From assembly GCF_001042525.2 (NCBI RefSeq), contig NZ_CP011921.2, positions 62,001 through 126,000 on the forward strand: a DNA stretch of 64,000 nt, given 5' to 3'. The DNA is from Francisella orientalis FNO12 (GTDB taxonomy: Bacteria; Pseudomonadota; Gammaproteobacteria; Francisellales; Francisellaceae). Below are positions 1 to 8,541 of this stretch, piece after piece (positions within the stretch are counted from its first letter, which is position 1; each line of letters starts with the position of its first letter). The position numbers and the translations under genes were made by a program. The notes below the pieces were generated by a model. That model saw only the letters and a list, made by a program, of their open reading frames with translations, ran no database searches and was not told the DNA's origin.

Positions 1-707
1 GCTGGAGAATACTTTTTGGGATAGCGATTATACTTGTTGTATTATCATTCTTTATCAAGCATAGTGGTGATGAAAAAGAACCTGAAAAATCAAATGTGAG
101 TTTAACAAAAGTAATACTCAAAAATTATAAAAGCTTAATATATATGATTTTATTATGCTTTCCTGGTGCTGTTGTGGCTTATTTCCAGATTACAATTCTG
201 CCTAATATCATTAAGAAAATATTAGGTCATGCGGATGTTAATGTCGCAGTATTGACAACTATTAGTATTATCATGTTTATTATTACATGTAATATTGCCG
301 CTAGACTTACTAAGTATTTTAAAATAAAAACGATTACTGCATTTGGTCTTGTTTTGATGCTTATATTGTCATTACCAATGTATGCGCTATATAAGGCTAA
401 TAGTGACTTATTGATTGTCTTCTTTGTGACTATGGGAGCAATATTTGGAATATTCTATGGCAATATTATGGTATTGTTCACAGAGTGTTTGCCTAGAGAG
501 ATTCGTTATACTGGATTGGCTTTAGCTTATAATATTGGTTTTGGAGTGTTTGGTGGTTTATTGCCATTCTTATGTTTCTTCTTAGCTTACTCTATATCTG
601 ATTATATGGCGGTGGGTATGATTTGTATAAGTGCGATTGTTGGTTTGATAACGCTATATAAATTTGAGCCAGAAAATCTTAAAAAGTCTATAATAAACAA
701 TAACTAG
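1..707 (+). CDS. MFS transporter, metabolite:H+ symporter (ProP-like), 5' end outside window
   Basis: The frame is open from base 3, so this is the C-terminal part of a longer transporter and the GTG at 96 is internal. About six hydrophobic segments are visible. The stretch RYTGLALAYNIGFGVFGG is typical of the metabolite:H+ symporter branch of the major facilitator superfamily (ProP, citrate and dicarboxylate symporters), integral inner-membrane proteins. The substrate cannot be told from this half. The 5-oxoprolinase genes follow 31 bases later on the same strand, so the transporter may import a substrate linked to that pathway; this is inference from position only. Confidence 0.8.
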   Translation, partial: WRILFGIAIILVVLSFFIKHSGDEKEPEKSNVSLTKVILKNYKSLIYMILLCFPGAVVAYFQITILPNIIKKILGHADVNVAVLTTISIIMFIITCNIAARLTKYFKIKTITAFGLVLMLILSLPMYALYKANSDLLIVFFVTMGAIFGIFYGNIMVLFTECLPREIRYTGLALAYNIGFGVFGGLLPFLCFFLAYSISDYMAVGMICISAIVGLITLYKFEPENLKKSIINNN

Positions 708-738
708 TACTCAGAGAGTTACTTTAAGGTAGTTGCTA

Positions 739-1356
739 ATGAGTTATTATTTTTTGAGTGAAAACAGCTTTATTTACAATATCAGTAATAAATTATCATT
801 AGATGATAATCTCAAAATTTTAAATATCTATAAGTCTTTTATTATAGATAGAGCTTTTTGTCATAAATATGGTATCTATGATATTGTTCCGACTTATAAT
901 TCAATAGCTTTTCATTTTGAATATATGGATATTGATTATTTACAAAATACTATTTTAGCTAGAATTGAATCTATAGATCTCAATGAAGCTATAGATTCAA
1001 AAATTCATTATGTATATGTAGATTATAATGGTGAAGACTTAGCTAAAGTATCGCAAGTATTAGAGCTAGATATTGCTGAGATTATCAAAAGACATACTCA
1101 AGTTGAATATCATATTGCGATGTTAGGCTTTAAACCATATTTTCCATACTTACTTGGTCTTGATAAAAGTTTAAGTGTGCCTCGCTTAGCAACTCCACGA
1201 AATAGAATAGCTACAGGGTCTGTTGCAATTGGGGGCTCTCAAACAACAATTTTTCCTGAGCAATCGCCGAGTGGTTGGAATATTATAGGGGTATCTGATT
1301 TTAGAGACTTCTCTAACTTTAGTGCTGGTGATAAGATAATTTTTAGGGAGAAGTGA
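739..1356 (+). CDS. pxpB: 5-oxoprolinase subunit B (KipI/PxpB family)
   Basis: PxpB is part of the ATP-dependent PxpABC enzyme that opens 5-oxoproline to glutamate in the cytoplasm. The C-terminal cyclophilin-like part (about residues 130-185) has the family signature: FKPYFPYLLGL, then LATPRNRIATGSVAIGG, then SGWNIIG. I chose the ATG at 739 because AAGG lies about 9 bases upstream; a TTG at 733 is also in frame. The roughly 205-residue length is normal for the family. The stop overlaps the start of pxpA, as expected for coupled subunits. Confidence 0.85.
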   Translation: MSYYFLSENSFIYNISNKLSLDDNLKILNIYKSFIIDRAFCHKYGIYDIVPTYNSIAFHFEYMDIDYLQNTILARIESIDLNEAIDSKIHYVYVDYNGEDLAKVSQVLELDIAEIIKRHTQVEYHIAMLGFKPYFPYLLGLDKSLSVPRLATPRNRIATGSVAIGGSQTTIFPEQSPSGWNIIGVSDFRDFSNFSAGDKIIFREK

Positions 1357-2054
1357 TGCTTTTGATAAATTGTGACTTAGGAGAGAGAGGTATTGCTCAT
1401 CCTATTGATGATAAGTTAGTCGGATATATAGATATTGCAAATATCGCTTGTGGAGGTCATGCAGGTAATAAAGAAAGTGTTGATTATTATGTGAAGCTAT
1501 GTCGAGATTGCAATGTCAAAATTACAGCACATATTTCCTACCCTGATAGGGAAAACTTTGGTAGAAAAGTTATAGACATCGATTATGGTAATTTATGTGC
1601 GTCTTTTGATGAGCAGTTTGCACTTTTTGATGGAGAGGTTAAAGCTATTAAACCGCATGGAGCTTTATATAATGAACTAAATGTTGATCAAGAACTAGCA
1701 AAAGTTTTTGTTGAATTGTGTCTTAAAAATGATATCAAAGAGTTGGTGGTTAGTCCTTTTGGTATAGTTGCTGAGTATGCTAAAGAAAATGGTATAAAAA
1801 CTGTTAAAGAGAGTTTTGCAGAGAGAGGCTACATGCTTGATAGTATTAATAATCCTATGCTAATACCACGAGGCCAACCAAATGCTGAAATACATAATGT
1901 AATGGAGGCGGTTGAACAATATAATCAGCTTAAACAAGGGTTTATTACTATAGACGATCAAGATATTTTGTTTGAGTCACAAACTATATGTATACATTCT
2001 GATAATAAGATAGCTTTAGAATTAGCACTGCAATTGTATGAGAGTAGATACTAA
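1356..2054 (+). CDS. pxpA: 5-oxoprolinase subunit A (LamB/YcsF family)
   Basis: This is the LamB/YcsF-family subunit of the PxpABC 5-oxoprolinase. Visible family motifs are INCDLGER at the N-terminus, DIANIACGGHAGN near residue 30 (usually ANIACGFHAGD), KPHGALYN in the middle and a C-terminal IHSDN (usually VHGDN). The ATG at 1356 overlaps the pxpB stop by one base and has AGGGAG upstream; a GTG at 1353 is an alternative. It is about 232 residues, slightly shorter than the usual 245-255. The gene looks intact, but its partner pxpC is broken. Confidence 0.85.
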   Translation: MLLINCDLGERGIAHPIDDKLVGYIDIANIACGGHAGNKESVDYYVKLCRDCNVKITAHISYPDRENFGRKVIDIDYGNLCASFDEQFALFDGEVKAIKPHGALYNELNVDQELAKVFVELCLKNDIKELVVSPFGIVAEYAKENGIKTVKESFAERGYMLDSINNPMLIPRGQPNAEIHNVMEAVEQYNQLKQGFITIDDQDILFESQTICIHSDNKIALELALQLYESRY

Positions 2055-2058
2055 AGTT

Positions 2059-2883
2059 ATGGAGAATATCTTTTCGACTAAAGGAGGATTGTTTTTTGCT
2101 GTTTCATTGCGAGAGTATGGCAATCAAGACAAAGGAGTATCTCCTAAGGGCGCTCAAGATCAATTAAGCTTTATGACAGCTTATAATATCTTTAACCAAT
2201 CTACAGATTTTCAAGCTATTGAAATGATTTATCCGACTGAGATTATGGCAGTTGATGATATATTGATTTATCTGTGTGGGGCAAGTTATCAGAATACATT
2301 TATCGATGAAAATATTTGTGTAAATTATAATCAAGTTTTTGAGCTTAATAGAGGCCAAAAGTTAGAGTTCAAAGGTTCAAAAAAAGGTTTTCGCACAATA
2401 GTTTTTGCAGTAAAAAAACAATCAAAAACTATTGGGTTAGTCGGCAAACAAAGATCATCAGAATTAGAAGGTTATATAAACCAAAATTATCGTCATAGCT
2501 TCATAAGAGTAATCAAAGGGCCTGAGTATGATATTTTAAAAGATAGTGTTTTTTTTGAAAATACCTGGACTATTTTAACAAACTCAAGTCAGATGGGGTT
2601 ACCTTTAGAGGGAATTCCTCTTGATACACAAAAAATTGAAATGATCTCTCAACCTGTGACGGATGGCACAGTACAGCTAGCTCCAAGTGGTCCGATAGTG
2701 TTGTTACGACACTGACAAACAGTAGGGGGATATCCTCGGATTGCAAATGTTATTGAAGCAGATATTAATAAATTATCACAATATATACCAGGCTCTAAAA
2801 TAAGGTTTAAGTTAGTTTCGCTAGAAGAAGCTTATGAAGATAACTTTATATTTAAAAAGCTTCTCAATCAAAATATCAGCTGA
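2059..2883 (+). pseudogene. pxpC: 5-oxoprolinase subunit C (KipA/PxpC), nonsense mutation
   Basis: This is a biotin-dependent-carboxyltransferase-like subunit (KipA/PxpC). Reading is intact to ...GPIVLLRH, then a TGA at 2713-2715 interrupts the conserved C-terminal motif. In the same frame it continues QTVGGYPRIANVIEAD, the family signature, and ends naturally at 2881-2883. Only about 55 residues are lost, but they include the conserved QTxGGYPRI segment, so the complex is probably inactive. The ATG at 2059 (4 bases after pxpA) or at 2038 (overlapping pxpA) could be the start. Confidence 0.85.
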
Positions 2884-2939
2884 TGTTACTGCTCTTTAAA
2901 TGCTTTGTAATTAAGTATATTATTCTCAGAGAAATCAAA

Positions 2940-3601
2940 AAATGTAAGGTATTGTGCTCGTGATAAAAAAATATTCCCGAAGCAGATAAGGGTTTATAAA
3001 GCTACAGTTATTCTAAGTATTCTTTTTGGTTATGTATATAACATTCCACTTATTATAAAGTTTTTCCAAGATGTTGCTCAAGAAGGTACATTTAGTTGGG
3101 AGCCATGGACCAACTTATTATCAGCGTTATCCTATAGGGTTTAAGAAGTTTACGCCAACATGTGATCAGGGTGATATAAATGCTTGTAGTAGAGAAAAGT
3201 TAGTAAATACTTATGACAATACTATACGTTATACTGACTATATATTATCAAAAGTTATTGATACTCTAGATAGTAAAGAAGTGATCACTAAATATGATAG
3301 TGCAATGGTCTACATATCTGATCATGGAGAGTCTTTAGGAGAGGATGGTTTATATCTTCATGCTGCACCTTATGGTATAGCCCCATTGTATCAAAAAAGA
3401 GTGCCGTGGATTATGTGGTTCTCTAAAGATTTCTTAAAAGATAATAAACTTAATAAAGCTTGTTTAGTTAAAGAAGCTAAGAGGGAAGATACTTTCTCTC
3501 AAGATAATGTTTTTGACTCATTCTTGGGACTTATGAATATCAAGACAGCAACATATAGTCCAAAGTTAGATATTTTTGCAAACTGTAGAGATAGTGAGTA
3601 A
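2940..3601 (+). pseudogene. eptA: phosphoethanolamine-lipid A transferase (EptA-like) remnant with internal deletion
   Basis: EptA-type enzymes move phosphoethanolamine onto lipid A in the outer face of the inner membrane. About 176 C-terminal residues remain from 3071, with HLVGSHGPTYYQRYP and YISDHGESLGEDGLY, both classical metal-site motifs of the family. Just upstream, in another frame, is a short piece resembling the first membrane segment (RVYKATVILSILFGYVYNIP). The two meet near 3077. About 300 residues, including the rest of the membrane domain and the nucleophilic threonine, are missing. The dgkA remnant follows 5 bases later. Confidence 0.8.
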
Positions 3602-3606
3602 ATTCG

Positions 3607-3972
3607 ATGTTAAATAAGCCTAAATATACGCTTTTTAAGAATACTTTATATGCACTAAGTGGCTTAGTAGATATTTTCAAAAATGAAAAATCTTTTCGTC
3701 TGTAGTTACTTCTTTTTATAATTTTGACAGTGACTATTCGGGTATTACCTTTTAGTATAGTTTCAAAGTTTGTTTTACAGATTGTATCAATGTTGCCAAT
3801 TTATGCAGAGATTATAAATAGTGCTATTGAAAGAGTAGTTGATTTAGTTACGACTGACTATTGCATATTAGCAAAGAAAGCTAAAGATGCAGGTTCAGCT
3901 TTGGTTTTTGTATCTTTTGTAATAGAGCTAATTATTTGGATTATGATTATTTATCTGAATTTTTATCATTAG
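3607..3972 (+). pseudogene. dgkA: diacylglycerol kinase (DgkA), nonsense mutation
   Basis: DgkA is a small three-helix inner-membrane kinase that recycles diacylglycerol to phosphatidate. The reading from ATG 3607 gives NEKSFRL, then TAG at 3703-3705, then the rest of the protein in the same frame. The active-site motif EIINSAIERVVDLVT and AKKAKDAGSALV are preserved. The stop falls after the conserved ExxFR, where a Gln or Glu codon is expected. DgkA removes the diacylglycerol made when EptA uses phosphatidylethanolamine, so the decay of both neighbours fits one lost function. Confidence 0.85.
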
Positions 3973-4220
3973 AGTTGTACAAAAGTTTAATAAATAAAGT
4001 ATTTATTTTTTTTGCATATTTATTATATAATGTTTTTTTTTATAAAAAAGTTTGGCTTTTAGAAAAATGGGTTTGAATTATATAATAAATATGCCACAAA
4101 AACAATGCTTTTTTAGATATATTTTTTAAAGTGATTTCTTGTTGCTATTCTTTAGTTTTTTGTTGTAGACTTTGAGTGTTAAAATAAATATTAAAATAAG
4201 TAGTTAGGGAGATTATATAA

Positions 4221-4877
4221 ATGCTACGTAAACTTGTTAAAAGTTTGGTTCCTAGTCAGGATAAGATTTTTTTTGATTTGATGATAGAAGCTACTGAGGC
4301 TGTAGAAGACTCTGCTAGAATTCTTGACAAACTTGTTAAAGAAGAAGATAACTTAACGATATCTGAGCTATCAGAAGAGCTAAGATTGACAAGAACTGTA
4401 ACTGTTGAAGTAGCTAACAAAATGGATCATGAGCTAGCTCGTTATTTTGTAACTCCTGTGGATAGGGTGGAACTACACAACATCACTACTTTACTTCTAA
4501 AATTAAATAGAAGAATCGTCAAAATTCATAGATATATGCAGATATTGATGGAAGAAGAGCGCGGGAATGTAAATATATACTTAGCTAATAGTGTTGAGAC
4601 ATTACGTAAAATGACAAAAGTACTTGATGATATGATGAAAGCTTTTGTTAGTGGCGATAATAAAGAACTTAAAAATTTTTATATCAGAATTACAGCATTG
4701 GATGAAAATGTGCTTGAAGAGTTAGGTCATGCGCTTAAGAAATTCTCTCATTATGATGAGGGAGATATAATATTTATCATGAAAGTTAAAGATATTTATA
4801 AGGCTATAGAAAGTGCTATATCTACATGTACATCTGTAGCAGAGTCAATTATGAGATTGTATGTAAAAGAAGTCTAA
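4221..4877 (+). CDS. DUF47 family (PhoU-like) phosphate transport regulator
   Basis: This 218-residue, mainly helical cytoplasmic protein belongs to the DUF47/TIGR00153 family related to PhoU. Such genes usually sit directly upstream of pit phosphate transporters, as here (21 bases before pitA), and are thought to modulate them. Charged helical repeats run through the protein, with no signal peptide. The ATG has GGGAGA about 8 bases upstream. The 248-base AT-rich gap upstream probably holds the operon promoter, though I could not place it with confidence. Confidence 0.85.
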   Translation: MLRKLVKSLVPSQDKIFFDLMIEATEAVEDSARILDKLVKEEDNLTISELSEELRLTRTVTVEVANKMDHELARYFVTPVDRVELHNITTLLLKLNRRIVKIHRYMQILMEEERGNVNIYLANSVETLRKMTKVLDDMMKAFVSGDNKELKNFYIRITALDENVLEELGHALKKFSHYDEGDIIFIMKVKDIYKAIESAISTCTSVAESIMRLYVKEV

Positions 4878-4898
4878 CGAACAAGGGTAAATATAAAG

Positions 4899-5894
4899 AT
4901 GATTACATCAGTGCTTATAGCCATCATCGTAATTGCATTGTTTTTTGAGTTTACAAATGGTTTTCATGATGCAGCAAATGTGGTTGCAACACCAATTGCA
5001 ACAAAATCATTAACGCCTTATCAAGCAATTGGACTAGCGGCATTTTTTAATTTTTTAGGTGCTTTTTTTGGAACAGCTGTTGCTGCAACAATATCAAAAG
5101 GTTTAGTTGATACAAGTGTTGTTACTGATATTGTCCTAATATCAGCGTTACTTGGTGCAATTAGTTGGAACTTCTTTACTTGGAGCTTTGGTATTCCATC
5201 AAGTTCGTCACATGCTTTGATAGGATCATTGGTTGGTGCGGTGATTATTAGTGCAAGTTATCAGGATGTTAATTATGTTACTGTAGTTCATAAAGTATTG
5301 ATTCCAATGGTAAGTTCACCCATTATGGCATTCTTCTTAGCTTTGATAATATGTATTATCTTGCTGAATATTTTCATGCGATTTTTTATGGTTAGAACTA
5401 CAAATAAATACATAAGAGAAATGCAGGTACTATCTACTAGTTTATTGTCTTTTTCTCATGGTTCTAACGATGCTCAAAAAACCATGTCTATAATAACTCT
5501 AGCACTGCTAAGTGCAGGGATTGTACAAACTACACAGGTTCCTAATTGGGTTATTATCTTATGTGGTGTTGCGATGGGCTTAGGAACGCTATCAGGAGGT
5601 AAAAAGATAATTAAGACTCTAAGTGCAAAGTTATCAAAACTAGAGCCTGTTAACGCTGTTTCTGCAGAACTAAGCTCGGGTATATTGGTTTTGGGGGCTT
5701 CGCATATGGGTTTGCCAGTCAGTACTACTCAAGTGGCATCAGGTTCTATTGTGGGCGCAGGATATGCCGATGCTGGTGTGAATTGGAAAGTTGTTAGAAA
5801 AATGGCAACAGCTTGGGTTTTGACAATCCCTGCTTGTATAGTTGTTACTAGTGTTATATACATGACTCTTTTTAAAATTTTTGGATCTTTCTAA
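4899..5894 (+). CDS. pitA: low-affinity inorganic phosphate transporter (PiT family)
   Basis: This inner-membrane PiT-family transporter couples phosphate or metal-phosphate uptake to ions. It has the two inverted PHO4 repeats: GFHDAANVVATP at residues 21-32 and SFSHGSNDAQKTM in the second half, each with the conserved G-x-N-D/N-x-A core. About ten membrane segments are visible. At 331 residues it is a short, single-domain form, shorter than E. coli PitA. It is probably co-transcribed with the DUF47 gene just upstream. Confidence 0.9.
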   Translation: MITSVLIAIIVIALFFEFTNGFHDAANVVATPIATKSLTPYQAIGLAAFFNFLGAFFGTAVAATISKGLVDTSVVTDIVLISALLGAISWNFFTWSFGIPSSSSHALIGSLVGAVIISASYQDVNYVTVVHKVLIPMVSSPIMAFFLALIICIILLNIFMRFFMVRTTNKYIREMQVLSTSLLSFSHGSNDAQKTMSIITLALLSAGIVQTTQVPNWVIILCGVAMGLGTLSGGKKIIKTLSAKLSKLEPVNAVSAELSSGILVLGASHMGLPVSTTQVASGSIVGAGYADAGVNWKVVRKMATAWVLTIPACIVVTSVIYMTLFKIFGSF

Positions 5895-5976
5895 GAGTTA
5901 ATATACTATAAATATCTTTTTAAATAAATAAAAAGCCTATAATTCAAAGCAATTAAACTTACTACCTAATACTTAA

Positions 5977-6489
5977 ATGCAAACAAAGATCAATAAGTTT
6001 ATGGCTTATCTTCATTGGATCACAGTTATCTTGATATTTCTAGCTTTTATATCAATAGAGTTTAGAAGTATATTTGGTAAACATTCTATATTTCATGATG
6101 TTATGAAAACATCACATTTATATATTGGTTTTTTGGTTCTGTTTATCACTATTTTAAGGTTAGCTATAAGAAAGTTTGTAATTTTTCCATTTATAGGACA
6201 ACGACTTGAGTATAATAGATTTAGGACTGTAGTAGCTAATTTAGTACACACATTTTTATATTTTTGGTTAATTACTATGCCAATATTAGGTTGGTGCTTG
6301 ATAAGTGCAAAAGGAACCTATGTTATTCCTTTTGGTTTACCAGCTTTTACAGATGTACTCTCAAGAGATAGTGTAGTTAGGCTCAAAGAAACCCATGAAG
6401 TTTTTGCATATATTGGGTTAGCTGTAATATTTATTCATGCAATAGTAGCAATTACAGAGTATTATATCATTCGTAGTAGAAAAGCTTAA
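5977..6489 (+). CDS. cytochrome b561 family protein
   Basis: This 170-residue protein has four membrane helices and the CybB-type b561 fold, an inner-membrane di-haem b electron carrier. Candidate haem ligands are His13 (LHW), His47 (SHLYIGF), His140 (ETHE) and His154 in the last helix. It follows pitA with an 82-base gap and converges with the LysR gene, whose stop is 3 bases away. Superoxide-quinone or general electron transfer is known for family members; its partner here is unknown. Confidence 0.85.
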   Translation: MQTKINKFMAYLHWITVILIFLAFISIEFRSIFGKHSIFHDVMKTSHLYIGFLVLFITILRLAIRKFVIFPFIGQRLEYNRFRTVVANLVHTFLYFWLITMPILGWCLISAKGTYVIPFGLPAFTDVLSRDSVVRLKETHEVFAYIGLAVIFIHAIVAITEYYIIRSRKA

Positions 6490-6492
6490 AAT

Positions 6493-7440
6493 CTACTGAT
6501 ATTGGACTTGTATTTTTTTGATACCTTCTCTAACAATTTTTAGAAGCTCGTCTTTATATTTAGAGTGCTTGTATATAAGTATCAAATGAGACTCTAAAGG
6601 AAAATCTATTTCAAAGTCCTCTATTTTGACAACATCTTCACATTCCTTAAGGACAGCATCATAATAAAATTTTGGCATAAAGCCAATAGTATTTTCACTC
6701 ATCAATAAGTTAGCTTTTTGGATCTCGTTATCAACAGTAAACTTAATTTTATCAAGATTAATTTTGTAGTTTTTATTATCATGCTTAAATTCATTTGTGC
6801 CTTGAGAAAAGTCGTACCTGTTAAATACTAGAGGAGCTTCAAGAACCTTCTCCGGATTATTATGTAGATCTTTTACAAACTCTTTATTTCGGTATGAGTA
6901 TGCAGGTAGCTTAACGGCATCTACAGATGTACAAACTATCCAATCATCTAAATCAAGAAACTCAAGATGTTTATTAAATATTTGTATAACATTGTAAGAG
7001 TCAAACTGAAACTGACTACCATTAATATTATCTGCTTGATAGCTATCTAAAGCAAAGTTAAATGCATCATTGTTAATTTGTTGTATCTGTGGTAAGGCTA
7101 GATCAATTATTATCTTGATAAATAGTGGAGTACCAAGAACCTTGATAGATTGACGTTGTCTAAAACTACTTTGTTTAACAATATGAATAGTATTCTCTAG
7201 ATCTGTAACCAGTTTGTTACAAGAATGAAAATATTTCATCCCATCACTAGTTGGAGATATACGATTTTGTACATTTCGAATTAATTTTAGATCAAGGTAT
7301 TTTTCTAGAGCATCTATTTTATTCTTTATAGTGTTTAATTCTACAGAATAATATTTTTTAACTGAACTATAAGACCCTAATTCCACTAATTTAAGAAAGT
7401 AACGCGTTGCTTCTATTATATCTTTGTTAATACCACTCAT
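6493..7440 (-). CDS. LysR-family transcriptional regulator
   Basis: This 315-residue protein has an N-terminal winged helix (residues 10-70) and a C-terminal domain resembling the LysR effector domain. The helix-turn-helix is divergent: SVKKYYSVELNTIKNKIDALEKYLDLKLI replaces the usual AA..L..SQPAVS pattern. It follows the nitroreductase gene on the same strand with a 67-base gap, so it may regulate that gene or a distant target. The family assignment is from the overall layout and is moderately sure. Confidence 0.65.
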   Translation of the reverse strand: MSGINKDIIEATRYFLKLVELGSYSSVKKYYSVELNTIKNKIDALEKYLDLKLIRNVQNRISPTSDGMKYFHSCNKLVTDLENTIHIVKQSSFRQRQSIKVLGTPLFIKIIIDLALPQIQQINNDAFNFALDSYQADNINGSQFQFDSYNVIQIFNKHLEFLDLDDWIVCTSVDAVKLPAYSYRNKEFVKDLHNNPEKVLEAPLVFNRYDFSQGTNEFKHDNKNYKINLDKIKFTVDNEIQKANLLMSENTIGFMPKFYYDAVLKECEDVVKIEDFEIDFPLESHLILIYKHSKYKDELLKIVREGIKKIQVQYQ

Positions 7441-7507
7441 CTTATGTATAAAAAATTAATAATGAGGTTATAGTTATAATATCACTATGAGTAGTATTAC
7501 AGAAGTA

Positions 7508-8173
7508 TTAAAAGAAGGTGACAAAACTTTCGAGAGATTCTCTTTCCGTACGATAGTTATTTACGGTTGCGCTAGAATCTTCATAACCAACTGCTATACC
7601 GCATAGTAAAGTATAATAATCAAATCCTTGTAGTTCTTTTTTGACTATATCTGGATAGTGTCCTAAAGATGCTTGTGGACATGTGGCAAGCCCTAGGTCA
7701 ATAGCAGCTAATAATATTGATTGGATAAGCATTCCGCAGTCCATATAGCCACTAATCCCTGTATCAGGATGTTTAAATATAAATATAGCTGAAGGTGAAT
7801 CAAATGATAAATAGTTTTTTTCCCATTGTTCGATACGTCTTTCTTTATCCTCTCTAGCGATACCTAGAGCATTGTATAAATCATGGCCACATTTAACAGC
7901 ACGTTCTTTGAGTTCTCCTTCTAATGGACTATTACCATCATACCCATACTCCATCCTTGGAGGTTCTCGATTATCACAGGCAGATAGTATTTTATTCATT
8001 AATTCTTTCTTCTTTTTGCCACTTACTATAGCAATTTTCCATGGCTGAGTGTTTTTACTTGACGGTGTCCATCTTACGGCATCAAAAAGTTTTTCTAGAG
8101 TCTCTTTATTTATAGGTTTATCAAGAAACTCTCTGACACACTTACGACTTTTAATAGCTTGTAATGTTTGCAT
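7508..8173 (-). CDS. nitroreductase family oxidoreductase (FMN-dependent)
   Basis: This is a cytoplasmic flavoprotein of the NfnB/nitroreductase family, using NAD(P)H to reduce nitro or quinone substrates. Motifs are SRKCVREFLDKPI (phosphate-binding Arg-rich start), RWTPSSKNTQPWK for FMN contact, and DLGLATCPQASL with LLCGIAVGYED near the C-terminus. The length of 221 residues is normal. The ATG at 8173 faces the small basic ORF at 8369 across a 195-base divergent promoter region. Confidence 0.85.
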   Translation of the reverse strand: MQTLQAIKSRKCVREFLDKPINKETLEKLFDAVRWTPSSKNTQPWKIAIVSGKKKKELMNKILSACDNREPPRMEYGYDGNSPLEGELKERAVKCGHDLYNALGIAREDKERRIEQWEKNYLSFDSPSAIFIFKHPDTGISGYMDCGMLIQSILLAAIDLGLATCPQASLGHYPDIVKKELQGFDYYTLLCGIAVGYEDSSATVNNYRTERESLESFVTFF

Positions 8174-8277
8174 AAATTCTGCCTGTTACAAATTTATATT
8201 TATACCTGTATTTATAATACTTTATTTTTTGTGTCCACACAAAGTCAAACCTACTAGCTAGTATAAGTAATAAGTAC

Positions 8278-8306
8278 TTGACAAATAATAGTCTTATTTG
8301 TATATT
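8278..8306 (+). promoter_or_regulatory. strong sigma-70 promoter with an 8-bp palindrome between -35 and -10
   Basis: TTGACA (8278-8283), a 17-base spacer and TATATT (8301-8306) form a near-consensus promoter. The spacer contains ACAAATAA (8281-8288) and its perfect inverse TTATTTGT (8294-8301), separated by 5 bases. This is the position where a dimeric repressor would block polymerase. It reads toward the 38-residue ORF and the DUF1275 gene. Confidence 0.6.
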
Positions 8307-8368
8307 GTCCGACTCTCTATCTTGAGTCTGGATGAAATAATAGTTTTATATAAAAAAGGAGGGTAAAT

Positions 8369-8485
8369 ATGAAATTAGCGCGAGTATTTGCAAAAAAAGT
8401 TTCTTTAGCTAAAACTCTTAGTACGAAGCCTCAAGGTTTTCAAGCTACCACAAAGAGTGCTGAAGAAAAGAAAATTAAAAAATGA
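8369..8485 (+). CDS. 38-residue basic peptide of unknown function
   Basis: I do not recognise this protein. The ATG is preceded by a very strong ribosome site, AAGGAGGG, about 5 bases away. The 38 residues are Lys-rich (start MKLARVFAKKVSLAKTLST, end EEKKIKK) with no cysteine or clear membrane segment; the N-terminal half could form an amphipathic helix. It lies between the strong promoter at 8278 and the DUF1275 gene 56 bases downstream, probably on the same transcript. A regulatory leader or a small membrane-active peptide are both possible. Confidence 0.55.
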   Translation: MKLARVFAKKVSLAKTLSTKPQGFQATTKSAEEKKIKK

Positions 8486-8541
8486 TTTTTATTATCAAAG
8501 CTATATAATAGTTTCTAAACACTAGAAAAGGAGATAAGAAA

